DNA of 64,000 nt from assembly GCF_003952025.1 (NCBI RefSeq), contig NZ_QXGI01000009.1:1-64000 (forward strand), read 5' to 3'. The notes beneath the pieces were generated by a model, which had not been told where the DNA came from, ran no database searches, and saw only the letters and a program-made list of their open reading frames with translations. Positions within the stretch are counted from its first letter, which is position 1. Every line of letters begins with the position of its first letter. Made by a program: the position numbers and the translations under genes. Source of the DNA: Bifidobacterium castoris (GTDB taxonomy: Bacteria; Actinomycetota; Actinomycetes; Actinomycetales; Bifidobacteriaceae). Shown here in pieces: positions 53,154 to 62,708 of the stretch.

Positions 53154-54695
53154 ATGCACACCCGGGAATCACGCGACGCGCGCGTCGCACCATGGATCGT
53201 GTTCGCCGCGATCATCGCCGTCGCGGCCATCGTCGCGACGTTCCTGTTCATGCGCGGACGCGACGGCGGCGCGCCGTGGGGCGGCGGGGGCTCGAGCGAG
53301 CTCACGGTCGGCCTGACCGACCAGCCGACGTCGCTCGACATCCGCACGAACGACGAGCGCGGCGTCGAGCAGGCGCTCGTCGGCAACGTCTACGAGACGC
53401 TGCTGACGGAAGGCGACGACGCCTCGGTCGCCGCGAACCTCGTCGCGCGCTGGGTGCCGTCGACCGACGGCCTGCACTATTCGTTCATCCTGCACGACGG
53501 GCTGACCTTCGCCGACGGCAGCGCGCTCGACGCGAGCGCCGTCGTCGCGTCGCTGCAGCGGACGATCACCGACCACCACGTCGGCTACGAGGAGCTCGGC
53601 GACGTCGCCACCGTGAGCAACACAAGCGACTCGCAGTTCACGATCGACCTGCACAAGCCGAATCCGCGGCTGCTGTGGGCGCTCACCGGCCGCGCCGGCA
53701 TCGTCTACAACGTCGCGGCCGCCGAACGCGCCGGCGACGACTACGCGCGCCACGCCTACGGTTCGGGCCCCTTCGACGTCGCGGCGACCGACGGCTCGTC
53801 GATCACGCTCACGCGCAACGACCACTATTGGGGACGCAAGGCGTCGGCCTCGCGCATCCGCCTCGCCTACTACAAGGACGAGGCGGCGCTCGCCGACGCG
53901 GCCGAGGCCGGCTCGCTCGACGCGGCGCTGCCGCGCGAGGCGGCGACGGCACAGCGGCTTGCGAAGCACGACGGGCTGCGCGTCGACGACGGCCTCGCGA
54001 TGCGCCAGACGATGCTCGCGCTCAACAACGCGCAGGAGAGCCCGTTCTCGGACGTGCAGGTGCGCCAGCTCACGCGCTACGCGATCGACGCGGCCGGCAT
54101 CGCGAAGACGCAGCCGGAGTCGGCGGCGCAGCTGTCCGGGCCGCTCGGGCGCCTGCAGCCGGGCTATGTCGACCTCGACGACCTGTTCCCCTACGACGAG
54201 GCGAAGGCCGCGTCGATGCGCGCCTACTTCCCCTCCGCCTACTTCCATGAGTTCACCGTGCTCACCGACGAGACGCACCGCGCGGTCGCCGAGCAGATCA
54301 CGGCCACGTTCAACGACGTGCTGTCAATGCCGGCGACGCTCGAGGTCGTCGACGCGGACGAACTGGCGAAGCGCGTCGCCGACGGCGACTACGTCTGCGC
54401 GCTCGTCACGCTCGAAGGCGTCGACGACTACCGCCGCTTCGTCGACGGCTCACCGATGTTCCATTATCAGAACGGCGAGGCGCAACGCGTCTACGAGGAC
54501 GCGCTCGCCAAGACCGACTACAACGGGTACCGCGAGCGCATGCGCGACTTCGACCGCATCGTCAGCCAGGACGCGGCGAGCGCATGGCTGTACGAGAACA
54601 AGGACTTCGTCGTCGCGAAGAGCTCGGTCGACGGCGTCGACGCCGAGAATTCGTCATGGCGGCTGCGGCTCGCCGACCTCTCGACGCGCCGCTGA
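53154..54695 (+). CDS. Membrane-anchored peptide-type substrate-binding protein (SBP family 5)
   Basis: 513 residues of the DppA/OppA binding-protein family: LTVGLTDQPTSLDIRTND, then NVYETLLTEGDDASVAANLVARWVPS-like lobe I (about residues 75-105) and HAYGSGPFDVA. The N-terminus has one membrane helix (about 13-32) without a lipobox cysteine, so it is tethered rather than lipidated. No permease genes are adjacent, which suggests it serves a transporter encoded elsewhere or has a sensory role. TATACT (53140-53145) is eight bases before the ATG and there is no ribosome site. Confidence 0.87.
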   Translation: MHTRESRDARVAPWIVFAAIIAVAAIVATFLFMRGRDGGAPWGGGGSSELTVGLTDQPTSLDIRTNDERGVEQALVGNVYETLLTEGDDASVAANLVARWVPSTDGLHYSFILHDGLTFADGSALDASAVVASLQRTITDHHVGYEELGDVATVSNTSDSQFTIDLHKPNPRLLWALTGRAGIVYNVAAAERAGDDYARHAYGSGPFDVAATDGSSITLTRNDHYWGRKASASRIRLAYYKDEAALADAAEAGSLDAALPREAATAQRLAKHDGLRVDDGLAMRQTMLALNNAQESPFSDVQVRQLTRYAIDAAGIAKTQPESAAQLSGPLGRLQPGYVDLDDLFPYDEAKAASMRAYFPSAYFHEFTVLTDETHRAVAEQITATFNDVLSMPATLEVVDADELAKRVADGDYVCALVTLEGVDDYRRFVDGSPMFHYQNGEAQRVYEDALAKTDYNGYRERMRDFDRIVSQDAASAWLYENKDFVVAKSSVDGVDAENSSWRLRLADLSTRR

Positions 54696-54796
54696 AAACA
54701 GCGGATGCGCGCATGGTCCGGCACGTCGGGAAACGTGTGCGGCGACCCGTGCGCGCGGCGGCGACGATGTCATAGACGCTTTTTACACTGACGGTT

Positions 54797-57577
54797 ATGA
54801 CTGATAGCGAAGACATCTCCATCAGCGCCAATCTCACCCCCCTCCCCGACCGCGTAGGCGTGGACGGCCTCGAGGACAAGTGGCGCAGCGTCTGGGACGA
54901 AGACGGCACCTATACATTCCACAACCCCGGCGAGCGCAGCGCCGTCTATTCGATCGACACACCGCCGCCCACCGTCTCCGGCCATCTGCACGTCGGCCAC
55001 GTGTTCTCGTACACGCACACCGACATCATCGCGCGCTACAAGCGCATGAACGGCTTCGAGGTCCTCTACCCGATGGGCTGGGACGACAACGGCCTGCCGA
55101 CCGAGCGCCGCGTGCAGAACTACTACGGCGTGCGCGTCGACACTTCGCTGCCCTACGACCCTGACTTCAAGCCGCCGTTCGAAGGCACCGAAGGCAAGAA
55201 GATCCAGGCGAAGGACCAGGTGCCGTGCTCGCGTCGCAACTTCATCGAGCTGTGCGAGCGCCTCACCGCGCAGGACGAGAAGCTCTTCGAGAACCTGTGG
55301 CGCCGTCTCGGCCTGTCGATCGACTGGTCGCAGACCTACCACACGATCGGCGAGCATCCGCGCCGCGTCGCGCAGAAGGCGTTCCTGCGCAACCTCGCCC
55401 GCGGCGAGGCCTATCAGAAGGACGCGCCGGGTCTGTGGGACGTCACGTTCCAGACGGCCGTCGCGCAGGCGGAGCTCGAATCGCGCGAATACCCGGGCTT
55501 CTACCACCGCATCGCGTTCCGTTTCGAGGACGGCACGCCGATCTACATCGAGACGACGCGCCCCGAGCTGCTCTCCGCATGCGTCGCGCTCATCGCGCAT
55601 CCGGACGACGAACGCTACAAGCCGTACTTCGGCAAGATGGTGACGTCGCCGCTCTACCACGTCGAGGTCCCGGTGCTCGCCCACCCGGCCGCCGAGATGG
55701 ACAAGGGCGCCGGCATCGCGATGTGCTGCACCTTCGGCGACATGACCGACGTCGAATGGTGGCGAGACCTGCATCTGCCGACCCGTTCGATCATCCAGCG
55801 CAACGGCCGCATCATCATGGACACGCCGGATTGGATCCGCGACGAGCAGGGCCGCGAACGCTTCGCCGCGATCGAAGGCAAGACGACGTTCTCGGCGCGC
55901 AAGGAGGTCGTCGAGCAGCTGCAGGCCGCCGGCGACATGGATGGCGAACCGAAGCCGACGATGCGTATGACGAACTTCTACGAGAAAGGCGACAAGCCGC
56001 TCGAGATCGTCACCTCCCGCCAGTGGTACCTCGAGAACGGCGGCACGAACAAGCGTCTCAACGCCGAACTCATCGAACGCGGCAAGGAGCTCAACTTCTA
56101 CCCCGACTTCATGCGCGTGCGCTACGAGAACTGGGTGCACGGCCTCAACGGCGACTGGCTGATCTCGCGCCAGCGCTTCTTCGGCGTCCCGTTCCCGCTG
56201 TGGTACGCGCTCGACGAGCACGGCGAGCCGGACTACGCGAACCCGCTGACGCCGAGCGAGGACCGTCTGCCGATCGACCCGTCGATCGACGTGCCGGAAG
56301 GCTACAGCGAGGAGCAGCGCAACCAGCCGAACGGCTTCATGGCCGAGCCGGACATCATGGACACGTGGGCGACGTCGTCGCTGACGCCGCAGATCGTCAC
56401 GAAGTGGGCGGAACCGGGCGAGGAGAACGAGGCGTTCTTCAAGTCGACGTTCCCGATGGACCTGCGCCCCCAGGGACAGGACATCATCCGCACCTGGCTG
56501 TTCAGCACGATCGACCGCGCCGACCTCGAGAACCACTGCCTGCCGTGGGCGAACGCGACGCTTTCGGGCTGGATCCTCGACCCCGACCACAAGAAGATGT
56601 CGAAGTCGAAGGGCAACGTCGTCGTCCCGAACGAGCCGATCGAGAAGTTCGGCGCCGACGCCGTGCGCTACTGGGCGGCCTCGGCGCGACTCGGTCTCGA
56701 CGCGACCTACGACGAAGGCCAGATGAAGATCGGCCGCAGGCTCGCGATCAAGCTGCTCAACGCGACGAAGTTCGCGCTCGCGATCGGCCGTGAGGACGAG
56801 AACCACCATGTCGGCGAGGCGACGACGGCCACGTGGAATCCGCAGGACGTCACCGAACCGCTCGACCGCGCCGCGATGGCAAAGATGGCGAAGGTCGTCT
56901 ACGACGCGACCGAATCGCTCGAGAACTACGAGCATTCGAAGGCGCTCGAGGCGATCGAGGACTTCTTCTGGCAGTTCTGCGACGACTACATCGAACTCGT
57001 CAAGAACCGCGCCTACGGCACCGCCGAGTCGACGGGCAGCACGCCGAGCCCGCAGGCCGTCAAGTCGGCGCGCACGACGCTCGGCCTCGGCCTGGACGCC
57101 TTCGCGCGTCTGCTCGCGCCGTTCCTGCCGTACACGACCGAAGAGGTGTGGAGCTGGATGCACGCCGGCGAAGGCTCGGTGCACCGCGCGCCGTGGCCGA
57201 AGCCGCTGACCTACGCGGCGGCCGCGTTCAAGGCGTCGCCGGACCTGCTCGCGCAGGCCGGACAGGCGCTCACGGCGCTGCGCGGCATCAAGTCGAAGGC
57301 GAAGGTCTCGATGAAGACGCCGATCCTGTCCGTCATGCTCAACGTCAACGACGAGCTGCACGACGCGCTCATGCCGGCGCTCGGCGACATCGCCGAGGCG
57401 GCGCGCGTGACCGGACGGATCACGCTGCGCAAGGCGAGCGACCTGATGGAGAAGTACGCGCGTCCGAAGGACGGCGCCTCCGATGACGCCGCCCAGGCCG
57501 AAACGACCGAGGAGGAGACGATCATCGTCGCCGACAGCGAGCTCGGCGAGCCGCCGGCCAAGAAGCCGAAGCAGTGA
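54797..57577 (+). CDS. valS: Valyl-tRNA synthetase
   Basis: 926-residue class I synthetase. The HIGH-equivalent is TVSGHLHVGHVFSYTHTD, the KMSKS motif is HKKMSKSKGNVVV, and the editing domain lies between about 190 and 400 (IYIETTRPELLSACVALIAHPDD region). C-terminal anticodon-binding domain, then a Glu/Thr-rich tail that replaces part of the coiled coil. TACACT (54784-54789) ends seven bases before the ATG and no Shine-Dalgarno is visible; likely leaderless. No T-box is seen upstream. Confidence 0.97.
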   Translation: MTDSEDISISANLTPLPDRVGVDGLEDKWRSVWDEDGTYTFHNPGERSAVYSIDTPPPTVSGHLHVGHVFSYTHTDIIARYKRMNGFEVLYPMGWDDNGLPTERRVQNYYGVRVDTSLPYDPDFKPPFEGTEGKKIQAKDQVPCSRRNFIELCERLTAQDEKLFENLWRRLGLSIDWSQTYHTIGEHPRRVAQKAFLRNLARGEAYQKDAPGLWDVTFQTAVAQAELESREYPGFYHRIAFRFEDGTPIYIETTRPELLSACVALIAHPDDERYKPYFGKMVTSPLYHVEVPVLAHPAAEMDKGAGIAMCCTFGDMTDVEWWRDLHLPTRSIIQRNGRIIMDTPDWIRDEQGRERFAAIEGKTTFSARKEVVEQLQAAGDMDGEPKPTMRMTNFYEKGDKPLEIVTSRQWYLENGGTNKRLNAELIERGKELNFYPDFMRVRYENWVHGLNGDWLISRQRFFGVPFPLWYALDEHGEPDYANPLTPSEDRLPIDPSIDVPEGYSEEQRNQPNGFMAEPDIMDTWATSSLTPQIVTKWAEPGEENEAFFKSTFPMDLRPQGQDIIRTWLFSTIDRADLENHCLPWANATLSGWILDPDHKKMSKSKGNVVVPNEPIEKFGADAVRYWAASARLGLDATYDEGQMKIGRRLAIKLLNATKFALAIGREDENHHVGEATTATWNPQDVTEPLDRAAMAKMAKVVYDATESLENYEHSKALEAIEDFFWQFCDDYIELVKNRAYGTAESTGSTPSPQAVKSARTTLGLGLDAFARLLAPFLPYTTEEVWSWMHAGEGSVHRAPWPKPLTYAAAAFKASPDLLAQAGQALTALRGIKSKAKVSMKTPILSVMLNVNDELHDALMPALGDIAEAARVTGRITLRKASDLMEKYARPKDGASDDAAQAETTEEETIIVADSELGEPPAKKPKQ

Positions 57578-57600
57578 CGATCCCGATCAGCAGCATCTAG

Positions 57601-57633
57601 GAAGGCCCCGGACCGAACAGGTCCGGGGCCTTC
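57601..57633 (+). terminator. Terminator of valS
   Basis: Perfect 14-base arms (57601-57614, 57620-57633) with a 5-base loop, 23 bases after the stop. Confidence 0.85.
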
Positions 57634-57672
57634 CCGTTGGTCGCGTCCCTGATGAGGTCCCCTGCGTGGTCA

Positions 57673-57871
57673 GCGATCATATGCGCCACGATGTACGACC
57701 TGGATGATCGCGGACGGTGCGGTTAGCGATCAGATCCGCCACCGAACGCACCGCAGATGATCGCGACACCGTCCCCTAGCGATCACGTCAGGCACCAACC
57801 GCACCGCGGATGTTCGCGGAACCATCCACTGGCGATCAAATCCATCACCGAACGCACCGGAAACATTCGCA
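57673..57871. repeat. Array B: four degenerate 53-bp tandem units
   Basis: Units start at 57673, 57726, 57779 and 57832, exactly 53 bases apart. All begin GCGATCA; offsets 34-39 read GATCGC, GATCGC, GTTCGC, ATTCGC, the inverted partner of the opening motif. Units 2-4 share CACCGAACGCACCG-type cores (CACCAACCGCACCG in unit 3). The last unit runs into the 3' end of the minus-strand gene 57873-59870. Same period and motif positions as array A. Confidence 0.88.
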
Positions 57872-57872
57872 A

Positions 57873-59870
57873 TCAGCGCGCCGCGTGGACGATCAGGAAG
57901 CGTGTGCCGAGCACATCGCCGGTGCCGGCGCGCATCGGCGCCTTCGCGACCCCGTCGGCGAGCGCGCCGTCGTCCGTGAGCTCACCGGCCGTCACATCAA
58001 GCGCCTGCCTGACCGACGCGATGCGCACCGTCTCGTCGATGGACGGCTGCGCATCGGGCGCGATGAACGTGCGTTCCCACGGGTTCGCGTCGACGAGCGC
58101 CATCCACTGGTCCTCGGAGATCGTCTTCGACGCCTGCCGCTGCCGACCGCCGTCGCCCGACTTCCCGGCCGCGCCGGCGCCGTCATCGCCGCCCCCGATC
58201 GAGGCGGTCACCGATCCGGCGTATTTCGAGATCTCGGCCGCCGCGTCGTCGGACGAAGGCGTCACGAGCGTCGACATGTCCTTCACGCCGTGCGCCGCCT
58301 GCTGCCGTTTCTCGGCGTCGGCGATGCGCGCCGCACGCCGCACACGCGCCTGACCGCCGAGCGGGTCGCGCAGCCACTGGTCGTACGCTGCGCGCATCAG
58401 CGGCGAATCGCGCAGGACCGGCTGCAGCTGCATGCGCACGTCCCCATCACCACCGGCCGCGCCGCCGTCGGCGAGCTCGTCGGGGAAACGCTGCAGGATC
58501 TGCTCGGCCGCGTTCGCCGCGCCGGTGTGCTCGCGCGCCGAGGCGAGCGTCGCCATCGCCGCGTCGACGCCGGCCATGTCGTCGCCGAGCGTCCCGGTGC
58601 CATTGCGCGCGTTCGTCGCCTCGATCGCCTCGGCCGAGGCCGCGCCGGCGCGTGCGACGTCGCCGCCGGTCAGGTCGTTGAGCTCGGAGGTGTAGACGTC
58701 GGTGTACGCCATCGAATACGGGATCATCGCGCGCGACAGCTGCCCCTGGCCGTCCGAGTACATCTGCGTGCCGATGCGCGCCTGCTCGCCGGCCGTCTGT
58801 TTGAGGTCGTCGGCCAGTCCGCCCGTGCCCTGCTGGCGGACGCGTGTGATGATCCGGTCGACCTCGTCGGCGGCTCCGATGTGCTGGTAGGCGTCGGAGA
58901 CGTCGTTGACGGCCGTCGCCAACGCGGTGACGGCGTGCGCGAGCGGCGTGTCGCCGTTGAGTTCGCCGGCGGTGCCCATCAGTGCCGTCATCTGCGTCTT
59001 CGTGCCGATGGAGCCGGACAGATGGGTCGTGTAGGAGCCGACGTAGGCGGCCATGTAGTCGTGGAAGGCCTGCTGATGCGCCTTCTTGAGTTCGGCGATC
59101 CGCTGCTCGGCGAGCGCGCGTTCCTGGTCGCGCAGCTGCGTCAGCGTCGCGAGGAACTCGGCGTTCGCGCCGTCGTCCCCCGACCCGCCGCCTTGCTTGT
59201 TGACCGCTTGGGTGAGCGTCGCCGATTGCGCGCCGAGCGTGCGCAGCGCATCGCCGTAGGCGGCCGTCGAGTCCGCGGACAATGCGGCCACGGCGATGTC
59301 GCCCATCGAGAACTTCGTCGCCTCGACGAAGACGCGCATGTCGAGCGCCTCGCCGGGCGCGGCCGTCGACGAGACGACGATCGCGTCGCCGTGCCTTGCG
59401 ATTGCGACGCCGTCGCCGGCGCTCACGTCCTTGACGCCCTGCGTCGGCAACGTGAAGGTCGCGAACAGCCGCAGCTGTTGCGCGTAGCGGCGCATGGCCT
59501 CGTCGGCGCGCATGTCCGGCGCGACATGCACATGGATCTGCACGGTGCCGCCGGCGTCCCACAGCGCGTCGGCGTCGACGTTCGGGCCGTCGAGCGCGTA
59601 GTCGACGCCGATCGTCCACGGTAGCCGTCCGCGCACCGTCACCGACGTCACATCGCCGCCTTCCGGCGTCTCGAGGTAGTAGCGACGGTCGCCGCCGTCG
59701 GCGGCCGTCGTGAACACGTCATGCCGTGCGAAGCGCGATGCGGCCGCATCGGCCGAGACGACGGCCGCCGCGGCCTGTCCGCAGGCGCGGGCGACGGCGA
59801 CGGCGCACGGCGCGGCCGCGCATGCCGCCACCGTCGCCGCCGCGCACAACCGTATCCACGCCCGTCGCAT
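57873..59870 (-). CDS. Large secreted protein of unknown function
   Basis: 665 residues with a signal peptide (about 1-35, two Cys in the hydrophobic part). A beta-rich N-terminal part (LPWTIGVDYALDGPNVDAD, VQIHVHVAPD) is followed by a long helical region rich in Ala, Gln, Asp and Thr (about 185-470, with AEFLATLTQLRDQERALAEQ) and a C-terminal part rich in Gly, Asp and Ala. No catalytic motif, anchor or family is recognised. GGAGGGAGCACGGG sets the ATG at 59870. It is a single gene between chorismate mutase and the repeat array. Confidence 0.75.
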   Translation of the reverse strand: MRRAWIRLCAAATVAACAAAPCAVAVARACGQAAAAVVSADAAASRFARHDVFTTAADGGDRRYYLETPEGGDVTSVTVRGRLPWTIGVDYALDGPNVDADALWDAGGTVQIHVHVAPDMRADEAMRRYAQQLRLFATFTLPTQGVKDVSAGDGVAIARHGDAIVVSSTAAPGEALDMRVFVEATKFSMGDIAVAALSADSTAAYGDALRTLGAQSATLTQAVNKQGGGSGDDGANAEFLATLTQLRDQERALAEQRIAELKKAHQQAFHDYMAAYVGSYTTHLSGSIGTKTQMTALMGTAGELNGDTPLAHAVTALATAVNDVSDAYQHIGAADEVDRIITRVRQQGTGGLADDLKQTAGEQARIGTQMYSDGQGQLSRAMIPYSMAYTDVYTSELNDLTGGDVARAGAASAEAIEATNARNGTGTLGDDMAGVDAAMATLASAREHTGAANAAEQILQRFPDELADGGAAGGDGDVRMQLQPVLRDSPLMRAAYDQWLRDPLGGQARVRRAARIADAEKRQQAAHGVKDMSTLVTPSSDDAAAEISKYAGSVTASIGGGDDGAGAAGKSGDGGRQRQASKTISEDQWMALVDANPWERTFIAPDAQPSIDETVRIASVRQALDVTAGELTDDGALADGVAKAPMRAGTGDVLGTRFLIVHAAR

Positions 59871-59997
59871 CCCGTGCTCCCTCCGCCGTCCCTGCCATCG
59901 CAACGTCAATCGAAGGCGGCCTTTCGGGCCGCCGCCGTCTCCACCCTAGTCGCAGCCGGCGAGGCCTCCTCCTCCGTCGGCGAAGCGGCGCGCGCCG

Positions 59998-60405
59998 TCA
60001 GGCGAAGACGTCGAGGACGCCGGCGTCGCCTCCCGCCTCGGCGATGCGGCGATGCCGGCGCTTCGTCTCGGTCACGACGAATTCACGGTACTGTTCGGCG
60101 ATCTCGACGTCGAGGCCGGCGCCCTGCGCGACGCGGCGCAGACGCTGCATCTGCTGTTCCTCGCGCGCGTAGTCGGCGGCGGCGAATCCCGCGCGCGCCT
60201 TGAGCGCCCCCACCTGCGCGGTCGCCTTGAACCGTTCGGCGAGCAACGCGACGATCGCCGTGTCGATGTTGTCGATCGATGCGCGCAACGTGTCGATATG
60301 CTCGACGATGCGCTGCATCTGGGGGTCGTCCGATTGTGCGAAGGCGTCGATGTCGGTCGCCTCCTCGCGCGCGTCGGCGCGCCAGCCATCCTCCGTGGTA
60401 GTCAT
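59998..60405 (-). CDS. Chorismate mutase (AroQ type)
   Basis: 135-residue all-helical enzyme converting chorismate to prephenate for Phe/Tyr synthesis. The AroQ motif is visible: IDTLRASIDNIDTAIVALLAER, KATAQVGALKARAG and the downstream REEQQMQRLRRVAQ with the expected Arg, Lys and Glu residues. About 35 acidic residues precede the domain. ATG 60405 has GGTGGAACCC ahead of it. It is on the same strand as rho but separated by a strong terminator. Confidence 0.9.
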   Translation of the reverse strand: MTTTEDGWRADAREEATDIDAFAQSDDPQMQRIVEHIDTLRASIDNIDTAIVALLAERFKATAQVGALKARAGFAAADYAREEQQMQRLRRVAQGAGLDVEIAEQYREFVVTETKRRHRRIAEAGGDAGVLDVFA

Positions 60406-60449
60406 GGGTTCCACCTTAGCGCGCGGTGTGGCTAGCGCGGCGCGCATCG

Positions 60450-60518
60450 ACGGCCGATATACGGACACGGGGACGGATGGCGCATCGCCGTCCGTCCCCG
60501 TGTCCGTATATCGGCCGT
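60450..60518 (-). terminator. Very long perfect hairpin after rho
   Basis: Perfect 28-base arms (60450-60477, 60491-60518) with a smaller GGCG/CGCC hairpin inside the 13-base loop, 22 bases after the rho stop. No T-run. Confidence 0.85.
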
Positions 60519-60540
60519 CCGTATCCGCGAGGATCGCGGA

Positions 60541-62412
60541 TCAGTTGTTGCCGCCGAGCGTGTTGCCGCCCTGCTGCACGAGCGCCGCGAAGAAGTCGTG
60601 GTTCGTCATCGTCTTCTTCAGACGCGGCACGAGCGTCTGATAGGCCTGCTCCGGCTCGAGTCCGCCGAGCAGACGGCGCAGACGGTAGATGATCGGCAGC
60701 GTCTGCGGATCGGTGATGAGCTCCTCGCGGCGCGTGCCGGACGCGTTGACGTCGACGGCCGGGAACATGCGCTTGTCGGCGAGTTCGCGGCTCAGGCGCA
60801 GCTCCATGTTGCCGGTGCCCTTGAACTCCTCGAAGATGACCTCGTCCATCTTCGATCCGGTCTCGACGAGAGCCGACGAGATGATCGTCAGCGAGCCGCC
60901 GTTCTCGATGTTGCGCGCCGCGCCGAAGAACTTCTTCGGCGGGTAGAGCGCCTGCGCGTCGACGCCGCCGGACAGGATGCGCCCCGACGCCGGGGCGGCG
61001 ATGTTGTAGGCGCGCGCCAGGCGCGTCATCGAGTCGAGCAGCACGACGACGTCCTGGCCGAGTTCGACGAGGCGCTTCGCGCGTTCGATCGCGAGTTCGG
61101 CGACGGTCGTGTGGTCCGAGGCGGGGCGGTCGAAGGTCGACGAGATGACCTCGCCCTGTACGGTGCGCTCCATGTCGGTGACCTCTTCCGGACGCTCGTC
61201 GACGAGCACGACCATCAGATAGACCTCGGGGTTGTTCGTCGCGATCGCGTTCGCGATGTTCTGCAGCGTGATCGTCTTGCCGGCCTTCGGCGGCGAGACG
61301 ATCAGGCCGCGCTGGCCCTTGCCGATCGGCGAGACGATGTCGATGAGGCGGCCGGTCAGGCGGTTCGCCGTCGTCTCCATCTTGAGCCGTTCGTTCGGGT
61401 AGAGCGGCGTGAGCTTGCTGAACTGGGGGCGGCGTGCGGCCTCCTCGACGCTCATGCCGTTGATCGAATCGATCGACTGCAGCGGCACGAACTTCTGGCG
61501 CTGGTTGCGGCGGTCGCCCTCGTGCGGCGTGCGGATCGACCCCTTGACGGCGTCGCCCTTGCGCAGGCCGTACTTCTTGACCTGCCCCATGCTCACGTAG
61601 ACGTCGTTCGGCCCCGGCAGATAGCCGGAAGTGCGGATGAAGGCGTAGGAGTCGAGCACGTCGACGATGCCGGCGACCGGCACGAGGTCGTCGCGCTGCG
61701 CGTTGGCGTCGTCGTGGCGGTTCTCGTTGTCGCGGCCGCGGCCGCGGCGGTTGTTGCCGCGATCGTTGCGGTTGTTGTTGCGCTCGTTGCGATCGCCGCG
61801 GCCTCGGCGCATCTCGCGCTGGTCGTCGTGGCCGTGCGCCGGCACGCCGGGCAGCGCGTCGAGGATCTCGTCGAGGTTGACGTTCTCGCCGGCGGCCTGC
61901 GCCGGCATACGTCGGTGGGCGCCTCGCGCGTCGTCGTGGCCGCGGCGCGGACGGCGCTTCGGCTGGTCGTCGAACTCGAAGGAGGACTGCCGCGGCTCGG
62001 ACTGTCCGGCGGACGCCTCGTCGCGGCGCTTGCGCACGCGGCGGGCGGTGACATGCATCTCCATGTTGCTTTCTGGCTTCGGTTCGTCGATGACGATCTT
62101 CGTCGACGAGGCCGGCTCCTTCGACGTGGCCTGTGCATGCGCGGCGCGCGTCGGCGCCTTCGCGCGCTCATCGGCGCCCGGAACGGCGACGGCGGCCGTC
62201 GCCTCCGACGCCGCCGTCTTCCGCTCCTGCCTGACCGGCCTCGGCGCGCGCACGGTGACCCCCGCCGGCGCGGCCTCGCCGTTGCGCGCGGCCTGCAACG
62301 TTGCAAGCAATTCTCCCTTGCGCATCGTCGAGACGCCGCGCAGGCCCATCTGCTTGGCGAGCTCCTTGAGCTCGGGAAGCTTCATGTCTTCTAGTTTCGA
62401 GGTTGTAACCAC
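60541..62412 (-). CDS. rho: Transcription termination factor Rho (with N-terminal insertion)
   Basis: 623-residue hexameric RNA helicase ending transcription. Rho_N domain ([20 protein letters not shown]), a long low-complexity insertion (about residues 50-250) ending in an Asn/Arg/Asp-rich stretch ([20 protein letters not shown]), the cold-shock RNA-binding domain ([20 protein letters not shown]), Walker A SPPKAGKT and the Q/R-loop region LIVSP through [19 protein letters not shown]. Insertions of this kind are known in Rho of Micrococcus and other high-GC actinobacteria, where they add RNA-binding capacity. The start is uncertain: GTG 62412 after AAAGG is chosen; the frame is open to 62436, and ATG 62385 also fits. 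Confidence 0.95.
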   Translation of the reverse strand: MVTTSKLEDMKLPELKELAKQMGLRGVSTMRKGELLATLQAARNGEAAPAGVTVRAPRPVRQERKTAASEATAAVAVPGADERAKAPTRAAHAQATSKEPASSTKIVIDEPKPESNMEMHVTARRVRKRRDEASAGQSEPRQSSFEFDDQPKRRPRRGHDDARGAHRRMPAQAAGENVNLDEILDALPGVPAHGHDDQREMRRGRGDRNERNNNRNDRGNNRRGRGRDNENRHDDANAQRDDLVPVAGIVDVLDSYAFIRTSGYLPGPNDVYVSMGQVKKYGLRKGDAVKGSIRTPHEGDRRNQRQKFVPLQSIDSINGMSVEEAARRPQFSKLTPLYPNERLKMETTANRLTGRLIDIVSPIGKGQRGLIVSPPKAGKTITLQNIANAIATNNPEVYLMVVLVDERPEEVTDMERTVQGEVISSTFDRPASDHTTVAELAIERAKRLVELGQDVVVLLDSMTRLARAYNIAAPASGRILSGGVDAQALYPPKKFFGAARNIENGGSLTIISSALVETGSKMDEVIFEEFKGTGNMELRLSRELADKRMFPAVDVNASGTRREELITDPQTLPIIYRLRRLLGGLEPEQAYQTLVPRLKKTMTNHDFFAALVQQGGNTLGGNN

Positions 62413-62654
62413 TTGGTTGTGCCTTTCTTCGACCATCCGCCCAGATACGGCGCGACGGCTTCACACAGGGTTTGCGAATATATGAACATATACGGAAAGC
62501 ACATATGTCATACGTCATATGTTCGCGAAAGGAAACGCCCGAATTCATATCGGACAGGACACACCTTAGCCGGAACGCACGACGAAGACGCGCATGCCGC
62601 CGTGTCTGCACGGCCGCGGGACGTCCGCCGGCCCCCGCCGGCGCGCATATGCGC

Positions 62655-62698
62655 TTCCGGGCGGCCCCGCGCGCGTTGGCGCGGGAAACCGCCCGGAA
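62655..62698 (-). terminator. Hairpin after the FAD oxidoreductase gene
   Basis: 10-base arms (62655-62664, 62689-62698) enclose an inner CCCGCGC/GCGCGGG stem, 11 bases after the stop. The rest of the gap to rho (62413-62654) holds no gene; CATATG-rich inverted repeats with ATATGAACATAT and CATATGTTCGCG lie at 62478-62537. Confidence 0.7.
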
Positions 62699-62708
62699 AT
62701 CGTCGCCG

